A stretch of 64,000 nt of DNA from NCBI GenBank assembly GCA_944472135.2, contig OX235264.1:90282319-90346318 (forward strand), in the 5' to 3' direction. The translations under genes and the position numbers were made by a program. Of this stretch, positions 1-11,050 are shown one piece after another. Origin of the DNA: Trichobilharzia regenti (Eukaryota > Platyhelminthes > Trematoda > Strigeidida > Schistosomatidae). The stretch's first letter is position 1, and each line of letters starts with the position of its first letter. Below the pieces are notes generated by a model that worked only from the letters and a program-made list of their open reading frames with translations, did not search any database and was not told the origin of the DNA.

Positions 1-465
1 CAGATACTTGCACTGCGTGTACACCACGAAAAGGATTTCCAGCAAGTCAAAACAGACTTTTATGAACAGTTGTCACCTTCGCTGTATAATGAGGATCGAA
101 TGGCGAGAAAGAATTAGTAACAAGAAAGTGTGGGAGCAAACCAACCAAAAGCCGATTGCTCGACAAATATGTAGGAGAAAATGGAGACGGAGATTGGAGC
201 ATACGTGGAGGAGGCCGTCGAATGACATCGTGTGTAATGCAGGCCAATACTTGAGTGGAATCCAAATGGAAGGCGATGAGTGGGTTGTCGGGTGTGAGGG
301 TGACACTGAGGAGATCATGTGAGTTGGAGGAGATGAGAGCGTTTGGTCAATCGTGAACCCAGCTGAAAAGGATGGCAGAAAATAAAACAAAGTGGAGATG
401 TGTTGTTGAAGCCCTCCTTTTGTTCTACTCGGCATCCAGGGCAACAATAATGACATGATAATAAT
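1..465 (+). mobile_element. RTE/SR2-like LINE, 3' end fragment
   Basis: The frame at 8-322 encodes the C-terminal tail seen in this LINE family: an RISNKKVWEQTNQKPIA stretch, then a basic R/K/W block, then a THTWRRPSND-like segment. Other copies in the window carry the same tail after the reverse transcriptase. The copy ends with a TTGAAGCCCT-type 3' end and an ataataat tail near 465. It is cut by the window edge on its 5' side and is a pseudogene fragment. The RTE clade is inferred from the RT core of the copy at 57338-59320. Confidence 0.8.
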
Positions 466-519
466 AATGGAATTACGTTTCACTGAATATGCATAAACTA
501 CAATAAGCATAAAAAGATA
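1..519. repeat. Left arm of large inverted repeat
   Basis: This segment is the reverse complement of 2484-3003 and almost identical to it; the 145-codon frames read from the two arms differ by one residue (K/E). The match continues past the LINE 3' end into about 50 bp of flanking DNA. Two independent LINE insertions would not share that flank, so this is a copied segment. The arm may continue beyond the left window edge. Confidence 0.9.
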
Positions 520-536
520 GCAGTCAAGGGAGTATT

Positions 537-540
<4 letters not shown>

Positions 541-582
<42 letters not shown>
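541..582. repeat. (TA)n microsatellite
   Basis: An uninterrupted TA run lies just inside the left inverted-repeat arm. Confidence 0.97.
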
Positions 583-585
<3 letters not shown>

Positions 586-586
<1 letters not shown>

Positions 587-1090
587 TGTATTCCCTTGGT
601 TTCTGAGTGATACATCGGGCTTCAACAGTATGTCGACAGTTCATCCTGTCATTCTGACACCATGGTTTCCCAAAAGTTTTCATTTCCTAGACACACGCTT
701 TCCTCTATATCACTGTCAGATCCATATCCAAGTTATCGTTTCGCACTCTAGTTCCACTCGAGGGCGTGAGTGGCGTGCTATGTCACTTAACCGTACTCTC
801 AATGTGTGCATAATCCACCTCCATTTCCCTCTGCATAAATGCCAGCTAATATGTTCTTGCTTGGTTTTATTTCCTCTAGTCCCTTGTCGCCTAACCTTTC
901 TATTAATCTGATCTCCGGTATGCAGCAAAGACAACTGTTGATGACAATCCTAAGTATCCTGTTGGATATGTTTATCGTGACTCATATATATATATATGTG
1001 ATTTCCTTAAAATTTCTCCCGTTGATAATGATGAATGCTCTTTGTTATTGTCTGTTAGATGCCTTCATCACCTTTATCTTCGCCGAATTC
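586..1090 (-). mobile_element. RTE-like LINE fragment, degenerate
   Basis: Read on the plus strand, the copy opens with the antisense LINE 3' end (a ttcccttggtttctgagtg-like stretch) and keeps landmarks such as gttccactcgagg and aatccacctccatttccct. Reading frames are broken throughout. It belongs to the same family as 1298-2045 but is more diverged. It lies in the spacer between the inverted-repeat arms. Confidence 0.7.
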
Positions 1091-1297
1091 ACTTGCCTCT
1101 TCGGAAAACTTAGTTGGTTTAGAAGTAGAACTTGTGCACTGTGTCAGAGTATAATTTTACACATAATGAGAATTCGTAGGTTTTCGCTTGTAGATCTTCA
1201 AGTGTGTATGATATTAAGGAAAAATTATCCTTAAAGTCCAGATTGTTTGGAAGGTCTTTCTCAATTCAGTAACATATACCCGTTGTTTAATATATTA

Positions 1298-2045
1298 TTA
1301 TTTATTGTTCCCTTGAGTTCCTAGTGGAACATAAGGCTTCAGCTGCACGTCTCCACTTGCTTCTGTCTTCTGCTGTATTTTTCACCTGCATCCATGTTAG
1401 TCCATACTCTTTTAACTCCTTTCTCTTCACACGATCTCCTCCATGTCACCCTTGCACCGACGTCCCACTCGCCGCTTCCCTTTCGGGTTCCACTCGAGCA
1501 ATGGCCTGACGTGCGCGCGATGTCACCCAGCGGCCTTCTCAGCGAGCGAGTGTCCAGTCTACCTCCACTTTCTCCTGCATATTTGTTGGGTGGCGATTGG
1601 TTCTTGTTTTGTTTGTTCCCATAGTTTCTTGTTGGTGACTCTTTCCAGCCGGGCCATCTGATCTTCAGTATGGAGCCAGCGAAGACATTTGTTGATGAAG
1701 GTCTGCAACAGACTGTTTCAAAATATTCTTTGTGACCCGCCCGCCCGCCAAGTTTCTGATCCATATAGAAGAACTGACTGACCTTACGTTTGTATTGAAA
1801 ATCCGAATTTTGTTGTTGATGCTGAGTGACGAAGATTTCCACATTGATTTCAAGTTGATGAATGTGTTTATCGCCTTCCCGATCCTTGCTCGATTTGACA
1901 TCCTCGTCCGTTCCGACTGCCTGTAGTTGAGACAATGCTCCCTAGATAAGTGAGTGAATGAAGTAACCTCTTTCAAATCCCTCCCGTTGATGGTGATTGA
2001 CGCTGGATGTTGCTGCTGTTGTTGTTGCTGTTGGTTGGTTATTTT
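1298..2045 (-). mobile_element. RTE-like LINE fragment, 3' part
   Basis: The minus frame at 1665-2048 reads INGRDLKEVTSFTHLS, then IGKAINTFINLKSMWKSSSL and INNKIRIFNTNVRSV. This is the conserved region after the RT fingers/palm in this family. The frame shifts at about 1700 and the C-terminal tail continues to 1339 (ISNK/WRRSCEE region). A poly-Q run near the N-terminal end comes from the (CAA/TTG)n stretch at about 2010-2035. The copy is truncated and frameshifted. Confidence 0.8.
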
Positions 2046-2483
2046 CATAACCGTTATTTAATAACTCTAGTCAAATTTTTTATGAGGATTAATTGCCTCA
2101 AACTTCTTTTTATTTTGGAATCCCCAACTGAGAGAATAAAAAAAGTGGAAAATGAACACAACGAAAATCCACTTTTTCTTTATATTACTCTCAGTAAATA
2201 AATCAATAGCCTATGAAATAAATTATGTGTTTTACCAGGAAAAACCAAAAATAATATTTTAAAGATTTTACACATAATTCTTCTTCATGTATGCGCGCTA
2301 TTTATGATATTCTATCCGTCTACTGCGTTTTACTAAAGCCATTGGGATTCACATTAAGAAACCTTAATTATGCGCCCATAGAGAGCTGGTTCAGACGCTC
2401 TCCTTATCTCGGCAATCAAAGTTGTAATGATCCTCAGTTTGTTATAGAAATTTCCTTAATTCTACTTGATATTTTATTTAATA

Positions 2484-3003
2484 CTATATTTTTATGCTTA
2501 TTGTAGTTTATGCATATTCAGTGAAACGTAATTCCATTATTATTATCATGTCATTATTGTTGCCCTGGATGCCGAGTAGAACAAAAGGAGGGCTTCAACA
2601 ACACATCTCCACTTTGTTTTATTTTCTGCCATCCTTTTCAGCTGGGTTCACGATTGACCAAACGCTCTCATCTCCTCCAACTCACATGATCTCCTCAGTG
2701 TCACCCTCACACCCGACAACCCACTCGTCGCCTTCCATTTGGATTCCACTCGAGTATTGGCCTGCATTACACACGATGTCATTCGACGGCCTCCTCCACG
2801 TATGCTCCAATCTCCGTCTCCATTTTCTCCTACATATTTGTCGAGCAATCGGCTTTTGGTTGGTTTGCTCCCACACTTTCTTGTTACTAATTCTTTCTCG
2901 CCATTCGATCCTCATTATACAGCGAAGGTGACAACTGTTCATAAAAGTCTGTTTTGACTTGCTGGAAATCCTTTTCGTGGTGTACACGCAGTGCAAGTAT
3001 CTG
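2484..3003. repeat. Right arm of large inverted repeat
   Basis: Inverted copy of 1-519. The boundary on the spacer side is close to 2484, where the two arms stop matching. The spacer between arms is about 1.96 kb. Confidence 0.9.
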
Positions 3004-3115
3004 ACCCGTATAGAAGAACTGACTGACTGACTGACTTGATATTTGTGTTCAGAATCCGAGTTTTGTTGTTTATGCTGACTGAGTGACTGATAGCAGAGGA
3101 CTTCGAAAGATGGAG
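2541..3115 (-). mobile_element. RTE-like LINE fragment, 3' end
   Basis: The minus frame at 2682-2996 repeats the C-terminal LINE tail of the copy at 1-465, because it lies in the other arm of the inverted repeat. The sequence runs on to about 3115 with the landmark tatagaagaactgactgac and the antisense of the IRIFNTNV region. It is 5'-truncated. Confidence 0.8.
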
Positions 3116-3599
3116 AGATTTATGTCAAAACATAGGGTATCTGTAGAATACATTTGGGCATTAGGATTTTACACATGTACTTGCCAGTCCTATCTCCCCC
3201 CCCCATGTAACGGTGTGGAGTCGTTTACCCAAAATCACTTGGAAATCAGTTGAAATTCAAAACCTTGATAGATATAAATGGCTGACTACCAGCCTCGTCT
3301 GTGGTGAAACTCATTATTGATATGAACCACATAAGATTGATATCTAAGCAACTTTTAAGATAATACACATTTATATGTATAAATTGACAAGGTGCATACG
3401 TTAAGGCGACCGCCATTCTTAGAATTAGGCACGCCTTTGAGTAGAAAAATAACTCAATATTGGACATAACCTACCTTAGAAGTTATATTATCTGGAGTAG
3501 TGTCAGTCAGTATCCTCCTTATTTTTGATTTCGAACATAGATTGATTAGATCAGACTGTTCGACGTGTATTGAGCTTTTACATCACAGTACTAATAACC
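3116..3599. other. Unassigned spacer
   Basis: AT-rich sequence with a C9 run near 3197. I recognise no coding region or repeat family here. Confidence 0.5.
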
Positions 3600-4085
3600 T
3601 GCTCCACGATCGCCTTTGGACGTTTTTGTTCTCCTCACACGGCTTCCTCCATGCTAACAATGGAGCCCCGCTTTAATTATCCTTTCTCATTAGGGTTCAA
3701 CTTGAGAAATTGACTGACTGACGAGGGGTGTAAATCAACGCTATCCTAGGTGGGTGTCTGATCATTCTTCATTTTCTTCTTTGTATTTATTTGGTGATAG
3801 GTTCTTGGTTGGTTCGTTGCACTTCCAGCTTTCCGTGTTAATTTTCCTTTCTCATCAGCCATCTGATAATCAACTTCCAGCTACTGAAAGCAGATGTTGA
3901 TGGAAATCTACAGTAGCCTGTTGTAATTACCTTCTGTGATGCTCCGAATCGCTATAATATATGGAAGAAGAAGTGAATTGATGTCAGTTCTGAAGATTGA
4001 CATCGTGTTCCTAATGTTGAGTGTAGTACATTTACACACTTGTTTCAAGACAGTAAAAGTCTATTTTGTTTTCCTAATTCTGTCT
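3600..4085 (-). mobile_element. Degenerate RTE-like LINE fragment
   Basis: Scattered family landmarks survive in antisense: a drug-out ggttcttggttggttcgttgc stretch, a gccatctgat stretch and a tgaagattgacatcgtgttcc stretch. No frame is intact. Age is judged older than neighbouring copies from divergence. Confidence 0.55.
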
Positions 4086-4094
4086 GACTCAGCA

Positions 4095-4180
4095 ATAGAG
4101 TGCTCATGGACCGCTCAGGTGATCCGAGTTTCGATCCCTGGCCGACGCACTCCTTTACCACTGATTTCCTCGTAATTTTA
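4095..4180 (+). mobile_element. T1 tRNA-SINE, partial and diverged
   Basis: A B-box-like gtttcgatccctgg followed by gccgacgcactcctttacc matches the head-to-body junction of the T1 family. The body after this point does not match well. Confidence 0.6.
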
Positions 4181-4244
4181 AATTTTTGTAAATGTAATGC
4201 GTTCCTACTCATAAGTAGGTAAGATTGTATCAGAACATTTACAC

Positions 4245-4833
4245 ACAATTATTTTGTTATGTCGCCGCTAAAATGGGAATAAGTCTAGGGAGCGGTACTG
4301 TGAGCTAAAAACTGTCCACCAACTAGATTTGATTTGTATGTTTCAATAGAACCGAATTCTCTGTTAGAAATGATATAAAGTCGTCTACTGTTTGGCTGGG
4401 GTGCATGTATATACCAGTGAACTTTAATATATTCAAAGTGCCTTAATTTTAAAGTATATTTCGCTGAAGTTGTGTTCAAGGAACTTGACTTAGTATAAGG
4501 CATAATTCGTTTCGCCGTCCTTCTAAAGCCTGAACTATAATCCTATTCATTAGATCTCATGGATTCCATTGGTTACTGAATTCCAATTATGACAATAATA
4601 AATGTGCTGATTGCCGTCTGACTGTAGTAATAAGCCTGAGGAAATCACTGTAAGATTTTACGTTTCCTCCGTTGTTATTCCAGATGTCTAGATATACTAT
4701 ACAAATACGAAGTTACCTTGTGATGTCTGAACGCCAAGTGATGAGTATGAAAATGAGGGCAAATGGGTTGACTGGTTTGCTATAGGTAACGTTTTCCTAA
4801 CTGCTGAGCTCCCCTAGTGACTTTTCCAGTCTT
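4245..4833. other. Unassigned spacer
   Basis: No repeat or gene recognised. A short open frame at 4285-4503 (minus) shows nothing family-like. Confidence 0.5.
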
Positions 4834-4844
4834 AACCATTACAA

Positions 4845-5082
4845 GTGTGTGTCGGTGGTATAGTGGTTATGACGCTCACCGACCATGCACATGGTCCGGG
4901 GTTCGATCCCCGGACGACTCACTCCTTTACCTCGCTAAGCCAAAAATAGTGGTGGTAAAGAGGAAAGGTTGGGCATGGGGCTAGGAACCCTATCCTATAA
5001 AAATAAACACTACTGCTACAGAAACTTGAAGCTAGAGGCTTGAAGCCCTATGTTCCACTGGGGAACGTGAAGGAAAAAAACA
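4845..5082 (+). mobile_element. T1 tRNA-SINE with target duplication
   Basis: The head is tRNA-like: a box-A-like tggtatagtggttatgacg and a B box ggttcgatccc. The body reads tttacctcgctaagcc ... gggcatggggctag, and the 3' end reads gaagccctatgttccactg followed by an A-run. An 11-bp direct repeat, aaccattacaa, flanks it at 4834-4844 and 5083-5093. The 3' end resembles the sense 3' end of the RTE-like LINE, which points to that LINE as the mobilising partner. Confidence 0.88.
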
Positions 5083-5366
5083 AACCATTACAAACTTTGT
5101 TTTATCTGATGCATGATGAACATGTCAGACAATTTGATTTTTCATTTGATGAACATGTAACAAAGCGAGGAAAATTCAACTGAGCTGTACCACGATCGGT
5201 CATCTCTTCGTGGATGGCGGCGACGAAATTGGTCTCAATCTACTATGTATCTCCGAAGATCAAGCAACCATGAAACAGATGAAAAAGAGAAGACGTTCAG
5301 CGAAGAGACTCTTTTCAGCGAATTCATTCATATAGCTGTACAATGGTATTTATGTATAATTATTTG

Positions 5367-5382
5367 TGTGTGTGTGTGTGTG
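5367..5382. repeat. (TG)n microsatellite
   Basis: Short TG run inside the PLE 3' UTR. Confidence 0.9.
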
Positions 5383-5833
5383 TACATGAGGTTTGTCAAG
5401 TTTAGATAATTTATCAGGTAATATAAGAATGATCTAATATAGAAACAAGGTTAATCAGACAGCAACTAAAGTAAGATTGAGTTAGTAAATAAGGTGACGT
5501 AATATAATTGACTAAAATGTTTCAACTTAGGTCAGGGTAGCAACAGAGGTAATTACAGACAGAGACTAAGTAAAGGTCGGGTAGAGAATAATGCCATTAA
5601 ATTAAAACTGAAATTGGGCAAATAAGTTGGATAACCTAACATAAATGACTAGAAATTGAGCGTTGGTCAAGTCAGTAACAGTGGTAGTGAGGTGTAGAAA
5701 TTAAACTGGGTGGGGGTAGAGAACAAAAAAGTTGAAAATGTAAAATATTACAGTTGAGAAGACAAAATAATACTAATGAAGAGACAGAAAAAAAAAGATT
5801 AGGTAGAATTTACTTGTCGGCTAATGAGATAGA

Positions 5834-6170
5834 TTAAGCACATTGCAAGTGTAGTGATTGAACGAACTTCTTCTGTATGCAGAGTTCATGGCTTCGCGAG
5901 TGAATCGTCACCGCTTCTGCAGTTTGAAGAAGTCTGATTCGTACACCTTTAAGAAGACTACTTCTTACTCTGTAGACGAATTTGAAGTTTGTTTGGGGTG
6001 CAGCTTGGTGTCCGGATTCTATCATATGTTCTAAGATGGAGCTGCGGGGACATCGTTTTTCTCCTTTGTAAAACCATGTTGGTAAGTGTTCGGTGATACG
6101 TTTGGAAAGTGAATGCTAGGTATGTCAGACATACCAGGCTCCATACGAGCAGGTGAATTGATAAATACAC
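5834..6170 (-). pseudogene. PLE GIY-YIG endonuclease domain, frameshifted
   Basis: The minus strand carries FTCSYGAWYV at the end of the RT frame. After a frame break come an EHLP-type motif, a YKGE-like basic stretch, SSILEHMIESGHQ and a terminal IQKKFVQSL segment. These are the usual order of the PLE C-terminal nuclease. A GIY-YIG enzyme nicks target DNA for priming. Here the domain is split between two frames, with stops after GAWYV. Confidence 0.78.
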
Positions 6171-7199
6171 ATTGATGAGGCCATGTTCACATGAATCATA
6201 AGTTTTGTGGAGAAGGTTAGTCGTAGTTCAGGTGCGAAGAAGGTCTTCTTAAGTGAGCGCGACAGTCGATTTTTTAGTGTTTCCTCAGATATATCTCCAT
6301 TGAATTGAAGGTTCATGTAAAGTAGTTTTTCCGGGACGCCAAGCATGGGCGACTTTTGTGGCCTAGGATTCATGGATTTTGCAATAAATCGTTCTGGATA
6401 ACAGTTCTCGAAGAGGATTCTCTTGAGATTGTCTCGTTCATCTTCTATGGTGTCCAGGGTGCAAATTCTGCGAACTCTGTAGCTAAGTGAACGGATCATG
6501 TTTCGTTTGGTGTATAGAAGTAGCAAACTGTGGAAGTTAGTAAGCTGTCCATTCCACGCCGACTTTCTGTAGATAGATCTTTTCAGTGTTCCATCCTGTC
6601 CTCGTCTTGTTAGTTGAACGTCAAGAAAGGATATTTTGGAGCTGAACTCTTTCTCCAGCGTGAACTGAATCGCGGGGTGGCAGTTGTTAAACGACTTCAA
6701 TATGCCGTCTAGATTTTCTTCATTGTTGACGACAATGAAAGTGTCGTCAGCGTCTCTCTTATAGATTTCAAAGCTATCGATCATTTTCTTCAGGCATGTT
6801 TTCGAGTTTCGCCATGAAGAAATCTGCAAGCAATGGGCCTAGTGGTGAGCCCATAGCTATACCATCCTTTTGGCGATATATTTCATTGTTGAAAGAGAAT
6901 TGAACATTCAGGGTACTCCTCAGCAGGAGTTCTTTAAGACGCTCAGTGGATATACCGATGTTTATTCCTTTGGAGTGTATAAGTTCGCATATATAGCATA
7001 TTGTTTCAGTCAGTGGAAGGTTTGTGAATAGTGACGTAAAGTCTAATGAAGTCATGGTCTTGTCGGATACGTCGATGTTTTCGACTGAGTCGATAAAGTC
7101 GAATAAATCTCGTACTGTGTGGCAGGAAACTTGTCTTCTGATTGTTTCTAGTAGGTCTGCTAACCATTGGGCTGTGAGGTGATAAGGCGAATTGGTCAT
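6125..7199 (-). pseudogene. PLE reverse transcriptase core, frameshifted
   Basis: The frame at 6774-7199 holds motif A (SLDFTSLFTNLPL, about 7049-7011) and motif B (DGIAMGSPLGPLLADFFMA, about 6866-6810). The frame at 6125-6829 holds motif C as DADDTFIVV (about 6763-6737), where Y-V-D-D would be usual. It then has the SFLDVQLTR...GTLKRSIYRK block typical of PLE RTs. The two frames overlap by about 55 bp, so one indel separates motif B from motif C. Confidence 0.85.
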
Positions 7200-7915
7200 G
7201 TCGAGGATCGGTCGAAGAGGGACACCCTTCTTGTGTAATTTCGGGAGTCCGTAAAGTCGTGGTATATTTGAGGCAGATGGTCTTAGGGATTTGAACGTTT
7301 CTTTGCTGATAAAAACATTCAGTCTTTAGCTTACAGAGGGTGTCTGTTAGCCTTTGTTCGGTATGTTCAGTCATGTTTTTCTCGTTGATTGGTTTTGGGA
7401 ATTTGCATTCATCGGATACTATAGCCAGCATTTTACCGATATAGTTCTTGCGATTCGTGATTACGATTCCTCCGCCTTTATCAGGACGTAATATCATAAT
7501 CTCTTCGTTTTTCATAAGTTCTTTCAGCTCTTTATAGTGCCTCTTCATCAAAATGTACCTTCCGTTGGGTTTGGTATTTATAAACTTGTGACAACAGTCG
7601 AGGATTGATGCATTGAGTTGTTGTAGGTTTTCATCTGATGTGGGTGTGAGATTGTAAGTTTGGTTTACCAGATTTTTGAACTGAACCCAGCATTGTAGCT
7701 TGTCAATACTTGGTGGTTTTACGCAGAATTTTGGACTTAGAGATAGTTAGTGCCTCTAGTTGAATAGTAGACAGAGTGATACCTGAAAGATTGAATACAT
7801 ATTTTTCTGGATAGCTTGGAGACGGAGATTCGGTATTAATTGTAGGCTTTAGGCTTTTGAGCAGATCTGTTTTAGTCTTGTTGCTTATTGTCTTTCTGAG
7901 TGACTTATTGTACAC
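7006..7915 (-). pseudogene. PLE N-terminal/RT fingers region, broken
   Basis: The frame at 7006-7551 contains ILRPDKGGGIVITNRKNYI, a hallmark of the region before PLE RT motif A. The frame at 7703-7915 carries KYVFNLSGITLSTIQLEAL, matching the KYVLNYSS...ETQLQ block of the PLE copy at 53139-53384. Stops and shifts separate the blocks. Confidence 0.78.
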
Positions 7916-7979
7916 ATTCAGCTTGTAAATTTATCTATAATGTGATTTTGATAACAATAGAAGGCAAAACACGGTAGCC

Positions 7980-8640
7980 AAAGTGTATTTTTCATCATTA
8001 ATCAAACTGCTGTTAATATATCTACAGTTTATATTCGTTAACCAATCACTGAGAGTGTAATTTCGGTTTACATCAAACGACATGAAATAGAATGTCCAAA
8101 TATACATAGCATTCTTTTGTTAATGCAGTATATAAAACCGTGGGAAATGTATTCAGTCTAACATCAAATCGAATGTTCAAACAGATATATATTGTATGGA
8201 GTATTGAACTGTGGGAATAACATTCCAACTCTAACATCAAATCGAATGTACAATGCTCAATGAATTATGCTCGAAATATCATTCAGTAATCAACTATGGA
8301 GCAGTGCATATGTGTGTGTATGTGTGTGTGTATGTTATATCAAATTAACTTATCTAATAGGAGATCATAGTGTGTACTCATTCCTACGCTTATATTGCTT
8401 CGTCACTTTGAGTGATTCAGCTTTTAGTGTCTCTTTTCAAGGAATGTATTATCAAGCTGTACACAATGGCATATATACATATATATTTTCAGAACGAAAT
8501 AGTTAGTGCCAGCAATTGTATACAATAAATTCTTCTTCAGGCTCTACAGTTATAAATCCATTAATTTAAGCATTAAATATTTCCTGAAGCTAAATTGGTA
8601 TTCAACTTCTCAACTAAACCAGTACTCACATAACAAGGCA
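7980..8640. other. Spacer with short TG repeat
   Basis: AT-rich spacer with several diverged copies of an acatcaaatcgaatgt motif at about 8066-8250, suggesting an old local tandem duplication. A TG/TATG run lies at 8310-8335. No gene seen. Confidence 0.5.
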
Positions 8641-8649
8641 AGGATAAAT

Positions 8650-9005
8650 TACTAAAGATGGCCTCATCAATGTGTATCTACGAATTGAACATTGGCCGTA
8701 CTCAAAGGGCTTTTTCCATGTTCGCACATGGACATGTACCTGTATGGTTGATTAAAGAGATAACCAAATGTGCGTAAACAGTGCTATCTTAGACTACTCG
8801 GTAGACACTGGACACTCGATGAAACCTTAGCAGGCATTATCAGTTATTTACCGTATTCCTGGTAATCTGTATTGAGGAGCTCAACTACGTCTTCTATCAG
8901 TAGCTGAAGTGGTAGAAATCAGTATCAGAAGACCGGCTGTATGTATACAGAAGAAGTATGTTCAACCGTTATGTTTACCTTGGCCTACAATAAAGCCAAT
9001 AAATC
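8650..9005 (+). mobile_element. PLE 3' fragment, degenerate GIY-YIG
   Basis: Plus-strand codons recall the PLE nuclease C-terminus: a FTHGHVPVWL-like stretch, a VYRIPGNLY-like stretch, LRLLSVAEVVEI, and CIQKKYVQPLCLPWP at 8940-8988. Stops interrupt it. AT-rich 3' UTR-like DNA follows to about 9440. Confidence 0.7.
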
Positions 9006-9479
9006 CTCCATAAACATTAGCACTTTAAATTCTATCGTAATTTTCTTCTTCTATTCCTTTGTTTCATTGACAAACGTTCATTTTTGACCTTTTACGATTT
9101 CATGAACTTTTTTTAATGATTCTATTACCTTACGTTTAAGTAATGCTTTCTAACTTGTTAGCATATTTACAAAATCCTGTTCATTCCACTTCACTAAATT
9201 TATTATTATTATTTGATGATTGTACACCAAAAGTACTTTTAATTTTACACCACATCATAGTTATTATTTCACAATCATTATTATTGAACTTACGTCTAGT
9301 TTATTTTCTGTAGTATTCATATTGCCTCACATACCACTGATTACGTTCACTCTGGATACCTGTACTTCTGTTGACTGTACATATTAAATTATTTCATCTT
9401 ATTTTATCTTATGATCTTATTGACTATGCATATTCACAAACTAATTGACTATTTTGATTGGATTTTTGATTTTTTCCGT

Positions 9480-9735
9480 TGATTGATTGGACCGAAGTGC
9501 TCCGTCTGAGATTGACATGTCGGCTTCTTATGCAGATGCTTCGACGATGTCTGGGCATTTAATTAGTGACTAGCAGTAGAATTCAGGATGCGCATTTCAT
9601 CCTATTTGGGACTCGTCATCTGGATGTACCTGCATTTCTCAGTGAGTGATGATGTCCCCACCGAGGCTCGAAACCTGTCCCCATAGTTTCAAACGCTAAA
9701 GCGCTATCCGCTAGATTACTTGGGCCACGAGGAGC
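9480..9735 (-). mobile_element. Smα-like repeat (H1), near complete
   Basis: On the minus strand a tRNA-like head lies at about 9735-9650 (B-box-like ggtttcgagcct). It is followed by acatcatcactcactgag, the hammerhead region, and a tail ending near ctcggtccaatcaatcaa. The order matches what is known of schistosome Smα SINE-like repeats. The copy at 34793-34985 shares body and tail. Confidence 0.8.
9580..9630 (-). ncRNA. Degenerate hammerhead ribozyme (Smα type)
   Basis: The minus strand has ccagATGACGAgtcccaaataggatGAAAtgcgcATCctg. Stem II, GAAA and the cleavage triplet (ATC) are kept. The first base of the catalytic CUGANGA box is A instead of C, so self-cleavage is probably lost. Confidence 0.75.
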
Positions 9736-9770
9736 ACCTCTTGTGTGACGGGTCATATTAATCGAATTGA

Positions 9771-9830
9771 ATTGAAATGAGCATCCGGGATTCCACTGCT
9801 AGTCACCATCCACCAGTTAAATACTAACTG
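9771..9830 (+). mobile_element. Smα-like tail fragment, inverted
   Basis: The segment begins at the GAAATG of the ribozyme core and continues gcatccgggattccactgctagtcacca. It is the 3' half of an Smα-like unit facing the copy at 9480-9735. Confidence 0.65.
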
Positions 9831-10119
9831 ACTATTGTTCCGTCCCATCTTATACTTGTTCCACAATACACATTTCTTATATGATTCTAATTTACCTTTA
9901 CTGTCTAGATACTGTGTGTTAAAACTAAATGGATTTATAATTGTAGAGCCTAAAGAAGAATTTTTTGAAACCACACTTGTTCGCGCTAACTATTTTATTC
10001 TGAATAAATTAGCGTATATGATTATTTTAATAATAATAATAAGAGTAACGTAAATTAAGATCATAAAAGTAATTGGTGATGTAGTTTATGGAAGAGTTCA
10101 TGAAATGTATAAATCTAAA

Positions 10120-10350
10120 GGCGTCAGTGGTATAGCGGTGAGGCGCTCGCCGACCATGGACATGGTCCGGGGTTCGATCCTCGGTCGATGCACTCCTTTA
10201 CCTCGCTAAGCCATTAATAAAACTGTTAAAGAGGAAACGTTGGGCATGAGGCTAGCGACCCCATCCTGTAAAAATTAAACACTGATACTGAAACTTCAAG
10301 CCACTAGCTTGAGGCTTTATGTTCCACTGGGAACGTGAAGGAAGAAAAAA
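10120..10350 (+). mobile_element. T1 tRNA-SINE
   Basis: Head gcgtcagtggtatagcgg with B box ggttcgatcctcg, body gggcatgaggctagcgaccc, and 3' end gaggctttatgttccactg. Flanks ataaatct and ataaatcc look like an imperfect target duplication. Confidence 0.85.
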
Positions 10351-10689
10351 TAAATCCAAGGTTGGTGGTGTAGAAATGTAGTTTGATGAGGTGGAAGGGC
10401 ACTTTAAATCTCCTAAGAAAAATCTTAGTGCAAAATGGATTTCTTCCACATTTTATTGACAAGAAGATGTCGTTTATTACTTAAGAAATATGATTTAATA
10501 TCTGTGACTAGGAAAATTTGGTATTTAAACTTAGAATTCAAAGATGACCAAGCTGATGAAATCATTAGAAGTAGGGTCTAATAATTCCTGAAAATGACAT
10601 TCACTTCAGAGGCTACAGTTGAGAATGGCTTTTTCTAGTCGATTTTTACTGTACAATAACCTGAAGGACACGATTCGCAGTTGATCAAG

Positions 10690-11020
10690 CCTATGCGTAG
10701 TTATCAATGTACCCGCTGTTATGGAGCTAGGTACAGCGGTTGTTTGACATGGTTTTTTCTAAGATGGTGCAGAACAATAACCTGCATGATTTCGAAGACA
10801 TAGAAGTCGGGTGATAAGGAGCTCAGTAATTTAACATCTTGTCAATACTGGTCACCTGATGTCTACAGTCGCCTCCCTGAAAGTTATCTACACGCGAAAA
10901 ATAACCTACTTAAATCATTATATATCCAAATCATCCGTATTTTGGGAGCTTCGGCCATTGAAATAAATAGCCTGTGTTTTGTATACAGAAAAAAGTTTCT
11001 TTAACCCCTTCTTCTTTCAT
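10690..11020 (+). mobile_element. PLE nuclease relic
   Basis: Plus-strand reading recalls YQCTRCYGARYSG (zinc/GIY region). After many stops come SLYIQIIRILGASAIEI and a CFVYRKKFL end. Heavily decayed. Confidence 0.6.
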
Positions 11021-11050
11021 AGTCATAATTCGTCTATGCTAAAGTATTAT

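Larger units (their letters stand above)
5290..7915 (-). mobile_element. Penelope-like element (PLE), long broken copy
   Basis: This is the most complete PLE in the window, read on the minus strand from 7915 to about 5290. Order: N-terminal region, reverse transcriptase, linker, C-terminal GIY-YIG region, 3' UTR. The 3' terminus near 5290-5345 (ctcttcgctgaa preceded by a ttgtacagct-type segment) matches the 3' ends of copies ending at 19254 and about 42295. The coding region is spread over at least three frames, so no intact protein can be made. PLEs are retroelements with RT plus a GIY-YIG endonuclease. Confidence 0.85.

Noticed and set aside
73..510. 145-codon frame occurring twice as a conserved gene pair
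   Set aside because: The frames are antisense to LINE tails in the two arms of the inverted repeat, so their identity reflects DNA duplication and not protein selection.
1339..1935. 198-codon open frame as a host protein
   Set aside because: It matches the antisense LINE order and contains the family's ARVTWRRSCEE-like tail out of frame with neighbours; it is LINE debris.
4845..4925. Possible functional tRNA gene
   Set aside because: The head has A and B boxes and partial pairing, but the sequence continues into a repeated SINE body, the anticodon arm is irregular and the copy has target duplications. The same holds for the other T1, T2, H2 and H3 heads.
5305..5345. Additional hammerhead at the PLE 3' end
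   Set aside because: CGAAGAGACTCTTTTC followed by ACGAA/GCGAA is suggestive, but the GAAA box and cut site are absent in all three copies.
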